Below are positions 45,401-55,179 of a DNA stretch of 64,000 nucleotides, in pieces. Below the pieces are notes generated by a model, which had not been told where the DNA came from, made no database searches, and saw only the letters and a list, made by a program, of their open reading frames with translations. Both the position numbers and the translations under genes were made by a program. This DNA is from Thermococcus peptonophilus. GTDB taxonomy: Archaea; Methanobacteriota_B; Thermococci; Thermococcales; Thermococcaceae. How positions within the stretch are numbered: position 1 is the first letter of the stretch; the number at the start of each line of letters is the position of its first letter. The DNA lies in contig NZ_CP014750.1 in NCBI RefSeq assembly GCF_001592435.1, forward strand, positions 682,001 through 746,000. Direction: 5' to 3'.

Positions 45401-46651
45401 ATGGACTACCGCGAGTTCTTTTCTCAATTTAAGTACCTCAGCGAGAAGCCGGGAATAGGCGGGAAGATAAAGGTTCACCCCGAGGACTTCATCGTAATCG
45501 AAGAGCCCCTCCCCCAAATCTTTGAGGGAAGGCGGTACGCCATCTTCCTTCTCAAAAAGCGGAACTGGGAGACGATGGCGGCAGTGAAGGAAATAGCCAA
45601 AAGGGCCGGCATAAGCCACAGGGATATTGGATTCGCCGGGACAAAGGACAGGCACGCGGTTACCTACCAGTACATAAGCGTGCCGGCTGGGGCCAAAGAA
45701 AGGATTGAACAGGTAAAGATCAGGGATATTGAGCTACGCTTCGTCTCCTATGGGAAGTTCATTAAGCTCGGCCATCTCCTCGGCAACAGGTTCAAGATCA
45801 TAGTTAGAGATGTCAGCGAAGACACCCTTGATAGGACTAAGGAAATAGTGCGGGAACTCAGGGAGAAGGGCGGTTTCCCAAACTACTTCGGCTACCAGAG
45901 GTTTGGGGAAAGAAGGGTAGTGAACCACATGATAGGCAAACTGCTCCTTCAGGGAGATTTCGAAGAAGCGGCGAGGCTCTTTTTGGGTGCACATGATGGG
46001 AGCATGGAGGGAGACGAAGCCAGAAAAAACTTCTGGGAGACCGGGGACGTTGAGAGAGCGCTTGAGGAGTTCCCGGGCTTTCTAAGGTACGAGCGGACGC
46101 TCCTTCACAGGTATAAAGAGACAGGAAGCTGGAAGAGGGCTTTTCTCAGCCTGCCGCTCCCGATAATGCGCATATTCATCCACGCCTACCAGAGCTATCT
46201 CTTCAACCTCTACCTCTCGAGGAGGATTGAAAAGGGCCTGCCCCTGAACGAACCCCTCGTCGGCGACATAGTAGTGCAAGTTAAGGGAGGGATACCGTAC
46301 AGGGATAGAACCTACCGCGTAACTGAAACCAACCTTGAATTCGTCAGGGAAAAAGTGAGGAATGGCCACGCCATGGTTTCAGGCCCGCTCTTCGGGTTCG
46401 CGATGAGGAGGGCAAAGGGCCTTCCAGGAGAGCTTGAGGAGGAAATACTTAAGGAAGAAGGGGTTAAGCTCGAAGCCTTCAGGAGACTCCCAAAGCCGAT
46501 GGCTGAACCTGGTGGGAGGAGGGAGCTTCTCCTAAGGCCAATTGGCCTGACCTATGGCTACATCCCCTGGGTTGGAATGTGCCTCCGCTTCTTCCTGCCG
46601 AAGGGAACATATGCCACGAGCGTTCTCAGGGAAATCATGAAAGACCACTGA
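45401..46651 (+). CDS. truD: tRNA pseudouridine synthase TruD
   Basis: Makes pseudouridine 13 in tRNA. The 416 residues carry the TruD signature [16 protein letters not shown] (catalytic Asp) around residue 75, and [12 protein letters not shown] in the core, plus the TruD-specific insert. ATG 45401 follows GGTGATAAGG; the frame open from 45305 includes a TATA box (TATTTATAAAC, about 45318-45328) and is not translated. The gene is divergent from cpkB. Confidence 0.93.
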   Translation: MDYREFFSQFKYLSEKPGIGGKIKVHPEDFIVIEEPLPQIFEGRRYAIFLLKKRNWETMAAVKEIAKRAGISHRDIGFAGTKDRHAVTYQYISVPAGAKERIEQVKIRDIELRFVSYGKFIKLGHLLGNRFKIIVRDVSEDTLDRTKEIVRELREKGGFPNYFGYQRFGERRVVNHMIGKLLLQGDFEEAARLFLGAHDGSMEGDEARKNFWETGDVERALEEFPGFLRYERTLLHRYKETGSWKRAFLSLPLPIMRIFIHAYQSYLFNLYLSRRIEKGLPLNEPLVGDIVVQVKGGIPYRDRTYRVTETNLEFVREKVRNGHAMVSGPLFGFAMRRAKGLPGELEEEILKEEGVKLEAFRRLPKPMAEPGGRRELLLRPIGLTYGYIPWVGMCLRFFLPKGTYATSVLREIMKDH

Positions 46652-46700
46652 GGGGAACCCTTTTATTGGAACCTTTTCTTTTCATTCTCTGGTGAGAGAA

Positions 46701-47420
46701 ATGACGATAAAGGCGATATCGGTTGACATAGACGGCACAATCACTTATCCCGACCGGCGTCTTCACGAGAAAGCCCTGGAGGCGATAAGGCTCGCAGAAA
46801 GCCTTGGAGTACCCGTAATGCTGGTTACGGGGAACACAATCCAATTTGGCGAGGCGGCAGCGATACTCATAGGAACGAGCGGGCCTGTTGTAGGTGAGGA
46901 CGGAGGGGCGCTCTCAATTAAGGAAGGAAGGCTCAGGAAGAGGATTTATCTCACCAACATGGACGAGGAGTGGATACTCTGGAGTGAGCTGAAAAAGAGG
47001 TATCCCGAGGCTCTCTTGAGCTTCTCAATGCCCGAGAGGAAAGCCGGTCTCGTCGTGCTCAGGACTGTTCCGGTAGAAGCCGTGAGGGATCTCATAAAGG
47101 AACTCGGACTAAATTTAGTGGCCGTTGATTCGGGCTTTGCAATTCACATAAAAAAACCATGGATAAACAAGGGAACGGGAATAGAGAGGGCCTGCGAGTA
47201 CCTAGGCATCTCGCCGAAAGATGTCGCCCATATAGGTGACGGGGAAAACGACCTCGACGCATTCAGGGTTGTCGGCTACCGCGTTGCCATAGCTCAGGCC
47301 CCAGAAAGCCTCAAGGAAAAAGCTGAGTACGTGACGACTAAGCCCTATGGAGAAGGAGGCGCGGAGGCCATAGAGCACATCTTGAGAAAGTTTGGATATC
47401 TTCCCGAAGAAAAGTCCTGA
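46701..47420 (+). CDS. Phosphoglycolate phosphatase (archaeal HAD type)
   Basis: A 239-residue HAD phosphatase of the archaeal phosphoglycolate/SPP-like group (C2 cap). Motif I is [15 protein letters not shown], motif II the TGN in [10 protein letters not shown], motif III the Lys in [10 protein letters not shown], motif [16 protein letters not shown]. It may clear 2-phosphoglycolate or similar. ATG 46701 follows GGTGAGAGAA; GTG 46692 lies in that site. It overlaps no gene and precedes pth2 by 13 bases. Confidence 0.88.
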   Translation: MTIKAISVDIDGTITYPDRRLHEKALEAIRLAESLGVPVMLVTGNTIQFGEAAAILIGTSGPVVGEDGGALSIKEGRLRKRIYLTNMDEEWILWSELKKRYPEALLSFSMPERKAGLVVLRTVPVEAVRDLIKELGLNLVAVDSGFAIHIKKPWINKGTGIERACEYLGISPKDVAHIGDGENDLDAFRVVGYRVAIAQAPESLKEKAEYVTTKPYGEGGAEAIEHILRKFGYLPEEKS

Positions 47421-47433
47421 AGAGGTGAGGACA

Positions 47434-47790
47434 ATGTTCAAGTACAAGCAGGTTATCGTCGCCAGAAAGGACCTCAAGCTCAGCAAGGGGAAGTTCGCCG
47501 TCCAGGTCGCCCACGGGGCTGTTACTGCTGCAATAAAGGCCCAGAAGGAAAAGCCAGAGTGGTTTAAAGCATGGTTCCATGAAGGGCAAAAGAAGGTCGT
47601 CGTCAAGGCTGAAAATCTTGAGGAGCTGTTTAAACTAAAGGCAGAGGCAGAGAAGCTAGGACTCCCAACAGCCCTCATAAAGGACGCAGGGCTGACGGAA
47701 ATTCCACCCGGGACTGTAACGGTTCTCGCCATCGGGCCCGGGCCAGAAGAGGTCGTTGACAAGGTGACTGGGCACTTAAAGCTCCTGTGA
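47434..47790 (+). CDS. pth2: Peptidyl-tRNA hydrolase Pth2
   Basis: Rescues stalled peptidyl-tRNA in archaea and eukaryotes. The 118 residues show the Pth2 core: [28 protein letters not shown] (first part with conserved Lys/His), [23 protein letters not shown] and [14 protein letters not shown] 47434 follows GGTGAGGACA; the frame from 47392 starts inside the upstream gene. Confidence 0.95.
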   Translation: MFKYKQVIVARKDLKLSKGKFAVQVAHGAVTAAIKAQKEKPEWFKAWFHEGQKKVVVKAENLEELFKLKAEAEKLGLPTALIKDAGLTEIPPGTVTVLAIGPGPEEVVDKVTGHLKLL

Positions 47791-47810
47791 TTCAAAAAGA
47801 AAATGAAAAG

Positions 47811-48521
47811 TCAAGCAAAGCGGTTCACGTAGGTTCTAATCCCAATTTCTCCCAGCTCCTTCTTCAGATCTTCCACTTCTCTCTCAGGCCAGCAGTGCTC
47901 CGAGCACCACGCTCCGTTTCTGGGGTTGGTCAAAGGTGGGCCCACGAGGGGATTCAGGACAGCGTAAAAGTCCGTGTCAATATGTTTGAGCCCCTCCTCT
48001 ATCCACGGCCACTGGTCGAACCCTCTGGCCACTGGTATTCTTAGCTCCAAGGGGATGCCGTAATCCGAAATCAAGTCAAGACCCCTGAGGAACAGCCTCC
48101 AGAGGCGCGTTGATGCTTCCCCTGGAAGGCCGTAGAGTTCTGCAGGAGGGGCTTTAAGGTCGGTAGCTATGTGGTCAACCAGCTCAACCTTAAGGAGTCT
48201 CTCGAGGGGTTTTAAGAGAGTCAAGTTGGTGTTCAGGCTGATTGGGAGGAACTCTTTGGCTTCTGAGAGCAGGGAGGAAAGCCCAGCCCACTGCATTAGC
48301 GGTTCTCCGCCGGTTACGTGGAAGTAGTCCACGAGGAAGGAGCTGGAAGATAAGTCGCCGAGGAGAGCATCTCTATCAAGGGGAAAACACTCCTTGCCCT
48401 CAGCTATACGCCAGTTGTGGCAGAACGGACACTTAAGGTTGCAGCCGCAGAGCCAGAGGGTAAAGGTCACCTTCCCGTGTACATCGACCATGCTGACCGT
48501 CTTCCAGCCGCTTGTGAGCAT
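47811..48521 (-). CDS. nrdG: Anaerobic ribonucleotide reductase activase NrdG (radical SAM)
   Basis: A 236-residue radical SAM enzyme that makes the glycyl radical on NrdD. The cluster motif is CGCNLKCPFC, with HNW after it, near residues 25-37. GGEPLMQ follows as the SAM-binding segment. It follows nrdD in the same direction with a gap of about 20 bases. ATG 48521 follows GGGTGATTCA. Confidence 0.9.
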   Translation of the reverse strand: MLTSGWKTVSMVDVHGKVTFTLWLCGCNLKCPFCHNWRIAEGKECFPLDRDALLGDLSSSSFLVDYFHVTGGEPLMQWAGLSSLLSEAKEFLPISLNTNLTLLKPLERLLKVELVDHIATDLKAPPAELYGLPGEASTRLWRLFLRGLDLISDYGIPLELRIPVARGFDQWPWIEEGLKHIDTDFYAVLNPLVGPPLTNPRNGAWCSEHCWPEREVEDLKKELGEIGIRTYVNRFA

Positions 48522-48542
48522 TGAATCACCCCAAAAAGAGAA

Positions 48543-50384
48543 TCAGGAGGAGTAGTGCCTCCTGCTCCAGAACTCCCTTTTCCTGTAGGGGTTCCAGTTC
48601 TTGAGCGGGCGGTAGTAGCCTATGATCCTGCTCCATATTTCAACGTCCTCGCTTCCGCAGTGGGGGCAAGCCGTGTGGAGTCCCGTTGAGGATCTCCCGC
48701 AGGCATTGCAGACAGTTACTGCAGGCGTGTAGCTCCAGTAGACCAGCTTCGTCCTCAGGAGCCTTTTGGTGAGCTTCGCCAGCGCCTCAGGGTCTGGTTC
48801 CTCCCCAAGGAAGATGTGCATCATGACTCCTCCAGTGAAGCTTCCCTGAACTTCTTCCTCGATCCTTATCCTGTCGGCCAGCTCAATCGGACCGTAGTAG
48901 GGTGCGATGCTCGTTGAGTATATTGGGTTCTCGGGGTCGTCGAGGTAATCCCTCAGCTCCGGGAACTCGCGCAGGTCTTTGATGGCAAGCTTTGCCGCGG
49001 CGCTCTCTCCTGGGACTTCCTCAACGTTCCAGGGAGTTCCGCTCTCCCTCATCCATTTCCGTGCTTTTTCAACCGCGAACTCCACCATTCTCTTCATCAG
49101 CTTCGCTGCCTTCATCCGCTCGGCCCTTGAGCCCTCCTTCCACAGATCGGGCTCGTTGAGGTATATCGCCGCTGCCTCCGGCAAACCGAGGATTCCGATG
49201 GTGTTGAAGTGGCTCGACGGGAACTCCTCCAGATAGGTGTAGATCATGCTGTACATCTCGCGGTAGTTCGTCAGCAGCTTCACATACCTCTCCCTGAACC
49301 AGTCGGTGGTTTTCCTGACGGTTTCGAGGATTCTGGCGTACTCCTCCCAGAACCTATCGTCGTCCCCAGCCTTCAGCGCGAGCCTCGGCAGGTTAACTGT
49401 CGTGACGTTCACCGAACCGGTTACGTCGGGCATCGCCCATAGGCCGCCAAAGCGCTGTCTCTCAAGTCTCTCCATCGCCTCTTCCTCGGCGCTCTTGGGA
49501 GAAGCGCTGAAGGCGAATGCGAACTCCCTCTTGTCTATGTTTATCCTGCAGCACATCGAGTAGCTTGCATCGGGATCAACCACGTTCGTGTTGAGCCAGT
49601 AGAAGCTCCCTCTCTTCGCAGCCGTCGTGAAAACGGCCTCGAACACCTCGGGATCGTCCCAGAGCATCTTCGCGGTTCCCATTATCGTTGGTATCGGGAA
49701 GGTGAAGGGCTGGCCCTTAGCATCGCCCTCCCTGAGAACGTCAACCAGAGCCAGAAAGAACTCCTTTGCTTCCCTCTCGTAGCCCCCGAGCGGGCCAACC
49801 TCCTTCCCGTCGTAGACGGCCATATCGCCCGTGAGCATTTCCTTGGGAGCGTCGAGGGTCACGGTGAAGTTTGTAAAAGGCGTCTGCATCCCGACCCTGC
49901 TCGGGTAGTTGAGGTTGTAGACGAGCCTCTGAACGTGCTGGCGTATCTTCTCCCTGCTCAGACCGTCCTTTCTTATGAAGGGCCCCGCGTACCACTCGAC
50001 GCTTGAGAGAGCCTGAGCGCCGCTGAAGTAGTGCTGCATGGTTATGAGGTAGTTCGCTATGTGGTCAACGTAGGTGTCGAAGTGCCTGGCTGGTCTAGAA
50101 GTTATCGTCGGGGTTCTCAGCCCCTTTTTGAGCAGCCTTGAGGTGCTGTGGCCAGAGCAGTAGGGTATGTACAGGCTGTAGGGGAGCTTGTGGATGTAGA
50201 CCTCCCCCAAGAAGTGCGCCTTCCTCCCGTCCTCTGGAACCAAGGCCGTGCTCTCCTTCAGGGCCTCCTCCATGACGTAGGCGAAGAACCCCGTCGGACC
50301 TGGATAGCGGTTGGCGTTTTCAAGCACGTCCAGACTTTTCCAGCCAGCGTATTCTTGGATCACATCCTTTTTCACTGCCTCCAT
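48543..50384 (-). CDS. nrdD: Anaerobic ribonucleoside-triphosphate reductase NrdD
   Basis: Makes deoxyribonucleotides from ribonucleotides without oxygen by a glycyl radical. The 613 residues end with a zinc site (CNAC then CPHC) and the glycyl-radical motif SRIIGYYRPL. The N-terminal ATP-cone of the bacterial enzyme is absent or very short. No intein interrupts it. ATG 50384 follows GGTGCTGAAA; a GTG nine bases earlier lies in that site. A palindromic operator overlaps the leader. Confidence 0.93.
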   Translation of the reverse strand: MEAVKKDVIQEYAGWKSLDVLENANRYPGPTGFFAYVMEEALKESTALVPEDGRKAHFLGEVYIHKLPYSLYIPYCSGHSTSRLLKKGLRTPTITSRPARHFDTYVDHIANYLITMQHYFSGAQALSSVEWYAGPFIRKDGLSREKIRQHVQRLVYNLNYPSRVGMQTPFTNFTVTLDAPKEMLTGDMAVYDGKEVGPLGGYEREAKEFFLALVDVLREGDAKGQPFTFPIPTIMGTAKMLWDDPEVFEAVFTTAAKRGSFYWLNTNVVDPDASYSMCCRINIDKREFAFAFSASPKSAEEEAMERLERQRFGGLWAMPDVTGSVNVTTVNLPRLALKAGDDDRFWEEYARILETVRKTTDWFRERYVKLLTNYREMYSMIYTYLEEFPSSHFNTIGILGLPEAAAIYLNEPDLWKEGSRAERMKAAKLMKRMVEFAVEKARKWMRESGTPWNVEEVPGESAAAKLAIKDLREFPELRDYLDDPENPIYSTSIAPYYGPIELADRIRIEEEVQGSFTGGVMMHIFLGEEPDPEALAKLTKRLLRTKLVYWSYTPAVTVCNACGRSSTGLHTACPHCGSEDVEIWSRIIGYYRPLKNWNPYRKREFWSRRHYSS

Positions 50385-50394
50385 TTTCAGCACC

Positions 50395-50409
50395 TGGATA
50401 ATTTATCCA
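50395..50409. promoter_or_regulatory. Palindromic operator copy 1 at the nrdD leader
   Basis: TGGATAATTTATCCA is a near-perfect inverted repeat (TGGATAA/TTATCCA around one base) and lies 11-25 bases before the nrdD ATG. The plus strand continues AAAC, as in copy 2. Confidence 0.65.
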
Positions 50410-50685
50410 AACAAAGTGAATGAGAGAGGAGTTAATAACGGTTGCCTTTGAACCGATGGTCATTGCTCCATAAACGAGGCGGCTTATGGATAAATTATCC
50501 AAACTAGTTGCCTAATTATTGACGTTCTTACAGGTCAAAACGTCAGGAGAACCCCATACCCAAATAAAATGCGTCAGAATTTTGACATTTATTCAAAAAT
50601 AGAAGGATTTTTCTGACAAAATGCTCCGAATCTGGACGGCATACCTTTTTAACCTCTCAACCAAGATAAGGCCCGGTGATCAGAA
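50410..50685. other. Intergenic region between nrdD and the TPR gene
   Basis: About 275 bp of AT-rich DNA holding the divergent promoters. The TPR gene has a TATA-like CTTTTTAACC at about 50645. Apart from operator copy 2 and the nrdD promoter I see no gene or RNA in it. Confidence 0.6.
50487..50501. promoter_or_regulatory. Palindromic operator copy 2 upstream of nrdD
   Basis: TGGATAAATTATCCA repeats the same palindrome 92 bp from copy 1 and is also followed by AAC. It lies upstream of the probable nrdD TATA box (GTTATTAACT near 50430-50440 on the minus strand). Two copies flanking a promoter suggest cooperative or looping repression. Confidence 0.65.
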
Positions 50686-51711
50686 ATGAGTGAAATTAAA
50701 CTCGAATGGGAAAAGGCTCTCGAAGAGAAGGACTGTGAGAAGCTCCTTGAGCTCTTTGACGATTATATCGACTCAATCGAGGACGAGGAGACTCTGAAGA
50801 AGGAGCTTGAACGCCTCAAAGAGGTAGCCCTCCAGTGCGAGGACCCCTACGACCTGGCCCATGAGATAGCCCATGTTTATTCCCACCTCGGCGATGTTGA
50901 GGCGGGAATTGAACTCTACAAGAAGCTCGTCGAGATGAAGAAGGACGATCCCGAAGAGTATGCGACGGCACTCTATTACCTGGCAGACGCCTACGAGCAC
51001 TTTGGAATGCCGGAGAAGGCTATAGAGACCTACCAGAAGCTCCTTGAGCATGAAGAGAAAGTCCTGAAGAACGAGAAGGAGATAGCCCTGACCCTCGCCA
51101 ACCTTGCGGTGAACTACGACGAGATAGGCGAGACCGAGAAGGCCATAGAGCTCATGGAGAAGGCCAGAGAGATATTTGAGAAGCTGAACGAGGAAAAGAA
51201 CTACCTTATAAGTCTCCTTGACCTAGCCCACTTCAAGTACGAGCTGGGCGAATACGACGAAGCCGAGGCCCTGATAAAGGAAGTCCTCAGGAACCCGAGG
51301 GACGACGAAATAGAGATTAACGCCAAGCTCATTGAGGCCGAAATCTGGGCAGGGAGAGGAGACTACGATAAAGCCTTCAAGGCCCTGCGCGAGGCCCTCG
51401 TCAAAGCGATAGACGTGAGCGACGATATCTTTGGGATAGTCTTCGACACCCTGATAGACTTCATCAGCGGGCTTTTCGAAGAAGGCTCCTACGAGGCCGT
51501 TGCAAAGAACATGGAGAGCTTCGCAGAGCTGTTCGAGGACGACACAGCATACTTCTTCAGGGCCATTGGGGAGCTTGCCAGGTGGAAGGCAGGAGACGAC
51601 GAGGCCAAGAAGCGTTTTGATGAACTTTATGAGAAAGTTAAGAACGAAGAACTGAAAGAAATCCTCGACGACTGGAAGAAGCCCAAGCTGGCTCTCGGTT
51701 TAAGTCTCTGA
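50686..51711 (+). CDS. TPR-repeat protein
   Basis: A 341-residue acidic protein with tandem TPRs, e.g. AHVYSHLGDVEAGIELYKKL, ADAYEHFGMPEKAIETYQKL and AVNYDEIGETEKAIELMEKA (about residues 60-200). The C-terminal third is helical without clear repeats. It is a likely scaffold or co-chaperone; partner unknown. ATG 50686 follows GGTGATCAGAA. Confidence 0.8.
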   Translation: MSEIKLEWEKALEEKDCEKLLELFDDYIDSIEDEETLKKELERLKEVALQCEDPYDLAHEIAHVYSHLGDVEAGIELYKKLVEMKKDDPEEYATALYYLADAYEHFGMPEKAIETYQKLLEHEEKVLKNEKEIALTLANLAVNYDEIGETEKAIELMEKAREIFEKLNEEKNYLISLLDLAHFKYELGEYDEAEALIKEVLRNPRDDEIEINAKLIEAEIWAGRGDYDKAFKALREALVKAIDVSDDIFGIVFDTLIDFISGLFEEGSYEAVAKNMESFAELFEDDTAYFFRAIGELARWKAGDDEAKKRFDELYEKVKNEELKEILDDWKKPKLALGLSL

Positions 51712-51767
51712 CTTTTCTTTTCCAACCTTTACCCTTTACCCCCGGTGCGTTGAGATGGAAATGAATT

Positions 51768-52562
51768 ATGAATATAATAAAGACCCGCGCAAAGAGCATC
51801 TACACTCCCTCCAGGATACCAGGAGTTAGCTGGTCAGTCAACCAGTACGTCGGCTGCTCCTTTGCCTGCTCCTACTGCTACGCCAAGTTCCTGACGAAGT
51901 GGAAGGACTACGGTAAGTGGGGGAGCTGGGTTGAGGTTAAGGTCAACGCCCACGAGCTTGCGAGAAAGAGAGTAAGGGGAAGCGTCGTCATGTCAACGGT
52001 CAGCGACCCCGACCAGCCGATAGAGGCGGAGCTGAAGCTTACGCGGCGGGTTCTCCAGTACATGGACAAGAGGAACGAGCTCTCAATCCTGACGAAGTCG
52101 CCGCTCGTCACGCGGGACATAGACCTTTTCAAACTCTTTGACCGCATAGAGGTCGAGCTGACAATAAACGGGTTTAAGGGAAGGGAGAAAAGGCTCTTTG
52201 AGCCCCTAACGCCAGTTCAGGAAGCCCGGATTAACGCCCTGAAGGAACTTAAAGAAGCCGGTCTGAAAACCTACGTCTTCGTGAGCCCAATAATACCGGA
52301 AGTTACGGACATCTCTTCCATAGTGGAGGAAACACGGGACTTCGCTGACTACTACTTCTTCGAAGTCCTCAACCTCCGCGCTTCCGGCAGGGAGTTTCAA
52401 AGGCTCCTTCAGGAGGAGTATCCGGAGAGTTACGAAATCCTAACCGACGACGGAAAGTTCGAGAAGTTCATAGAGAAGCTCAGGGAAGAAGTCAAAGACC
52501 TCAAGGTAAAAACCGAGGGGATAGAGACGCACAAGCGGGGTTGGGAGCTTGTTAAAGTTTGA
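51768..52562 (+). CDS. Radical SAM protein (SplB-like, COG1533)
   Basis: A 264-residue radical SAM protein. The cluster motif is CSFACSYCYAK (CxxxCxxC) near residues 31-41. The rest resembles the DNA-photoproduct-lyase-like family, but many archaeal members act otherwise and function is unknown. No extra cysteine motif for a second cluster was seen. Start is ATG 51768. Confidence 0.85.
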   Translation: MNIIKTRAKSIYTPSRIPGVSWSVNQYVGCSFACSYCYAKFLTKWKDYGKWGSWVEVKVNAHELARKRVRGSVVMSTVSDPDQPIEAELKLTRRVLQYMDKRNELSILTKSPLVTRDIDLFKLFDRIEVELTINGFKGREKRLFEPLTPVQEARINALKELKEAGLKTYVFVSPIIPEVTDISSIVEETRDFADYYFFEVLNLRASGREFQRLLQEEYPESYEILTDDGKFEKFIEKLREEVKDLKVKTEGIETHKRGWELVKV

Positions 52563-52573
52563 AACAACATCAA

Positions 52574-53023
52574 TTAATCCCCATTCCCACTTGGCCCAGC
52601 TTCAACCTTTGCATTCCTGATATCGCAGCCCGCCAACTGGAGGGAAGCAATGACCCTTCTGGCTTCTTCCTCGGTTATCCTGCCCTCCTCAACGGCCTTT
52701 TCAAGGAGGTACAGAGTCGTAAAGCACTGGGCTGGGAGGAGTGGGTTCCTGGTCAGGGCGTAGCTCTGCTCCCTCTTGTACATGAAGTGCCAGTCGAGCT
52801 GGGCCAGAACTATAAACCCCACTATCGCCAGGGCGTAAGCGATGCCCACGAACTCCCTGAAGGAGAACCTCTCCGCTATCCATGGAACCGAATAGAGCTC
52901 CTTGACGAAAACGAAGAGTATCATGAAGCTGTTGGCGATGCTGAGGTAGCTCGCTGCCCTCGTTATCTTAAGCTTCCACAAAACCAGCAGGTCCCTCGTC
53001 CGTACGAGCTTTCTGATGTCCAT
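52574..53023 (-). CDS. Small membrane protein
   Basis: A 149-residue protein with two membrane helices (about 24-42 and 58-75) flanked by a basic N-terminus and a soluble C-terminal helical domain (LEKAVEEGRITEEEARRVIASL). No family recognised. It is convergent with the radical SAM gene. Confidence 0.6.
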   Translation of the reverse strand: MDIRKLVRTRDLLVLWKLKITRAASYLSIANSFMILFVFVKELYSVPWIAERFSFREFVGIAYALAIVGFIVLAQLDWHFMYKREQSYALTRNPLLPAQCFTTLYLLEKAVEEGRITEEEARRVIASLQLAGCDIRNAKVEAGPSGNGD

Positions 53024-53063
53024 ATTCCCACCCGAAGAAAATTGAAAAACGGCTTAAAGCCCT

Positions 53064-53732
53064 TCAGTCGAGCATAGCGAGTATCTTATCAACCTCGTTG
53101 GAGACCTCAACGTCGAAGAGGTGTATTGTCGGCAGGAGCCACCAGAGGCGGTACTGGTGGGTCTTGTCTTCCTCTCCAAAGTACTGGAAGACGAACCTTC
53201 CGAAGCCTGTCAGGTCTCTGTGGACGTCCCTTACCTCCCTTAAGACCCTTCTAACCTTCGGCGGGTACTCCTCGTAAGGAAGAGGCAGACTCTTGACGAA
53301 GACCCTGTCCTTGAAGAAGTCTGTTGTCAGGCCGACGCTTCCTACGTGCTTCTCGAGCTGGTTGAACTTCTTCTCGGTCCAGAAGCGGTGGAGTATGAGC
53401 CTCGGGTCTTCCTTTGCCAGCGGAAAGTTGCCCTCCTCTGTGTCGAGCCAGAACTCAAGGTAGGGCTGGCCTTTCTCGATGATTATTCTAGCGAGAAGCC
53501 TTGCGTTCTTTGGTATCTCTCTCTGGGTCTCGCTGATGTGGTACTCCTTTCCTCCTTCCGTGTAGGTCTCTCCCTCTTCCCTGGTGCCGGCCTTTGAGAC
53601 GAAGTAGGCTTCCCTGCCGTCTATCGTTCCAAGGTGCAGGTCGTAGCCCCAGGCCTTGAGGTCCTTGAACTTGAACCTCCTCTCAGCTGGCACAACGCCG
53701 GTGTTCTCAACTATGTAGTATCCCTCGAGCAT
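53064..53732 (-). CDS. Hypothetical Thermococcales protein
   Basis: A 222-residue soluble protein of mixed alpha/beta type, rich in aromatic residues (FWTEKKFNQLEKHVGSVGL, RFVFQYFGEEDKTHQYRLW). I recognise no family or catalytic motif. ATG 53732 follows GGTGATGAAA. Confidence 0.6.
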   Translation of the reverse strand: MLEGYYIVENTGVVPAERRFKFKDLKAWGYDLHLGTIDGREAYFVSKAGTREEGETYTEGGKEYHISETQREIPKNARLLARIIIEKGQPYLEFWLDTEEGNFPLAKEDPRLILHRFWTEKKFNQLEKHVGSVGLTTDFFKDRVFVKSLPLPYEEYPPKVRRVLREVRDVHRDLTGFGRFVFQYFGEEDKTHQYRLWWLLPTIHLFDVEVSNEVDKILAMLD

Positions 53733-53767
53733 TTTCATCACCAAAGGTTAGTAAAAACGTTGAGCTT

Positions 53768-54199
53768 TTAAAGGTTTTCGTTGTCCTCGATAATAAGCTC
53801 AATAATGGCCCTCTGCTCGGGATTTTTCAGGAGTTCAATGATACGCCTGTTTACATCTCTGGCAGCCTTGTTGGCCCTTATAGCGAGCGTTCTCGCATCT
53901 ATGTAATCGCTCTTTCTGATGACCATTGAGACGTCGTGGTCAAGAATAAGCTCAGGACTTCCCCAGGCAACGACCTCATCCACGAGGTCGCCGACCTTTA
54001 TCCTTATCAGGAGCTTTTTACCTGCCCTAAGGGCATTTTTGAACTCATCGCTGAGGTCGTTGATTGCTTTGTCTGCCCCAATGCAGATTATGCAGTCTCC
54101 TCTCGGTGTCAGAAAGTTCTCTTTGGTGAATTCAAGGGTTGAGCGATGCGTGGCTTTGACGTTCTCGTGCCCGTGGCAGTGGATTACTTCCCTCAACAT
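53768..54199 (-). CDS. DUF371 family protein
   Basis: A 143-residue archaeal protein with the DUF371 signature HCHGHENVKATHRSTLEFT at the N-terminus and CIICIGADKA near 40. Function unknown; the conserved His and Cys residues may bind a metal. It is divergent from the eS17 gene. Confidence 0.85.
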   Translation of the reverse strand: MLREVIHCHGHENVKATHRSTLEFTKENFLTPRGDCIICIGADKAINDLSDEFKNALRAGKKLLIRIKVGDLVDEVVAWGSPELILDHDVSMVIRKSDYIDARTLAIRANKAARDVNRRIIELLKNPEQRAIIELIIEDNENL

Positions 54200-54324
54200 G
54201 GTCTCACGTTCCCGGAGGCGGTTAATAACGTTTGCTTCTTTGAAGAATCAACAGGACGGGAAAACCTTTAAAAGGACACTCCTGATTTTGGTTACGGCTG
54301 AAGATTATCCGAGAGGTGGTGAGA

Positions 54325-54528
54325 ATGGGAAACATCAAGCAGACGTTCATTAAGAGGACTGCCCGTGAGCTCTTTGACAGGTACCCTGACAAGTTCACCA
54401 GGGACTTCGAGCACAACAAGAAGATGGTGGCCGAGCTCACCAACGTTACCAGCAAGACGATAAGGAACAGGATCGCCGGCTACATAACGAGGCTCGTAAG
54501 AATGAAGGAAGAGGGCAAAATACTCTAA
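54325..54528 (+). CDS. rps17e: Ribosomal protein eS17
   Basis: A 67-residue basic protein of the small ribosomal subunit. [20 protein letters not shown] and [21 protein letters not shown] match archaeal eS17. ATG 54325 follows GGTGGTGAGA. Upstream AAACCTTTAAAAGG supplies the TATA box. Confidence 0.96.
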
Positions 54529-54560
54529 AGTCTCTCTTTTTCAGCTTTCTCCTTTAACGA
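54529..54560 (+). terminator. T-rich terminator after eS17
   Basis: The eS17 stop is followed by AGTCTCTCTTTTTCAGCTTTCTCCTTT, a set of T runs typical of archaeal termination, before the convergent phr gene end. Confidence 0.5.
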
Positions 54561-54564
54561 CTTC

Positions 54565-55161
54565 CTAAAAGCCCTCCAAGTCTTCCAGTATCTTCTTTGG
54601 AAGCCTTGGCCCGAGTTCCTTCAGCAGTCTCTCGAATTCCTGCTCGTCTTCCTGGGCAATTCTTCGCATAAGGTTCTCTATGTAAGTCTCAACAAGCAGG
54701 CGGACCTCCTCAAGCTCCTGCTTCATTCTCATGGCCTCATCAATGCGCCTCTGCACCTCATCGAGAAACTGAACCAGCTCGTCCACTTTAGTTTCAATTG
54801 GCTCCGTTGACTTTATCAGCTCTCTAGCCTGCTGGTATTCGGCAGTCGCCCTTGGTTTTTTCGGTTCGTATATGTCTGTGCCGAATGTGTACGGAGTGAG
54901 CAGTACCTCAAGCCTGAAGCCGCGCTTTATCGTGTAGTACTTTCTCGGCCTGCCTCTGGGTATCTTTTCTGTCCTTCCCTCGATCAGTCCTGCACTCTCG
55001 AGTATTCTGAGGTGCTCCAGCACCGCCTTCTGCCCAACACCAAGCTCCTGACTAAGCTCGCTGACGAAGTATGGTCTCTTTGTGAGCAGGAGGAGTATTC
55101 TCCTCCTCGTCTCATTACCCAGGATATCGAGGAGTTTTCCAAGCTCTCGATTTGACTCCAT
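54565..55161 (-). CDS. phr: Heat-shock transcription regulator Phr
   Basis: A 198-residue DNA-binding repressor. The ArsR-type winged helix lies at residues 8-80 (LDILGNETRRRILLLL, VSELSQELGVGQKAVLEHLRIL, wing to PRKYYTIKRGF), and the C-terminal half is a coiled-coil dimerisation region. From memory, Phr represses heat-shock genes (chaperonin, small HSP, AAA ATPase) and itself at normal temperature, and T. kodakarensis phr lies next to Rubisco as here. ATG 55161 follows GGGTGAGAGCT; GTG 55170 lies in that site. Confidence 0.9.
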   Translation of the reverse strand: MESNRELGKLLDILGNETRRRILLLLTKRPYFVSELSQELGVGQKAVLEHLRILESAGLIEGRTEKIPRGRPRKYYTIKRGFRLEVLLTPYTFGTDIYEPKKPRATAEYQQARELIKSTEPIETKVDELVQFLDEVQRRIDEAMRMKQELEEVRLLVETYIENLMRRIAQEDEQEFERLLKELGPRLPKKILEDLEGF

Positions 55162-55179
55162 AGCTCTCACCCCCTTTCC

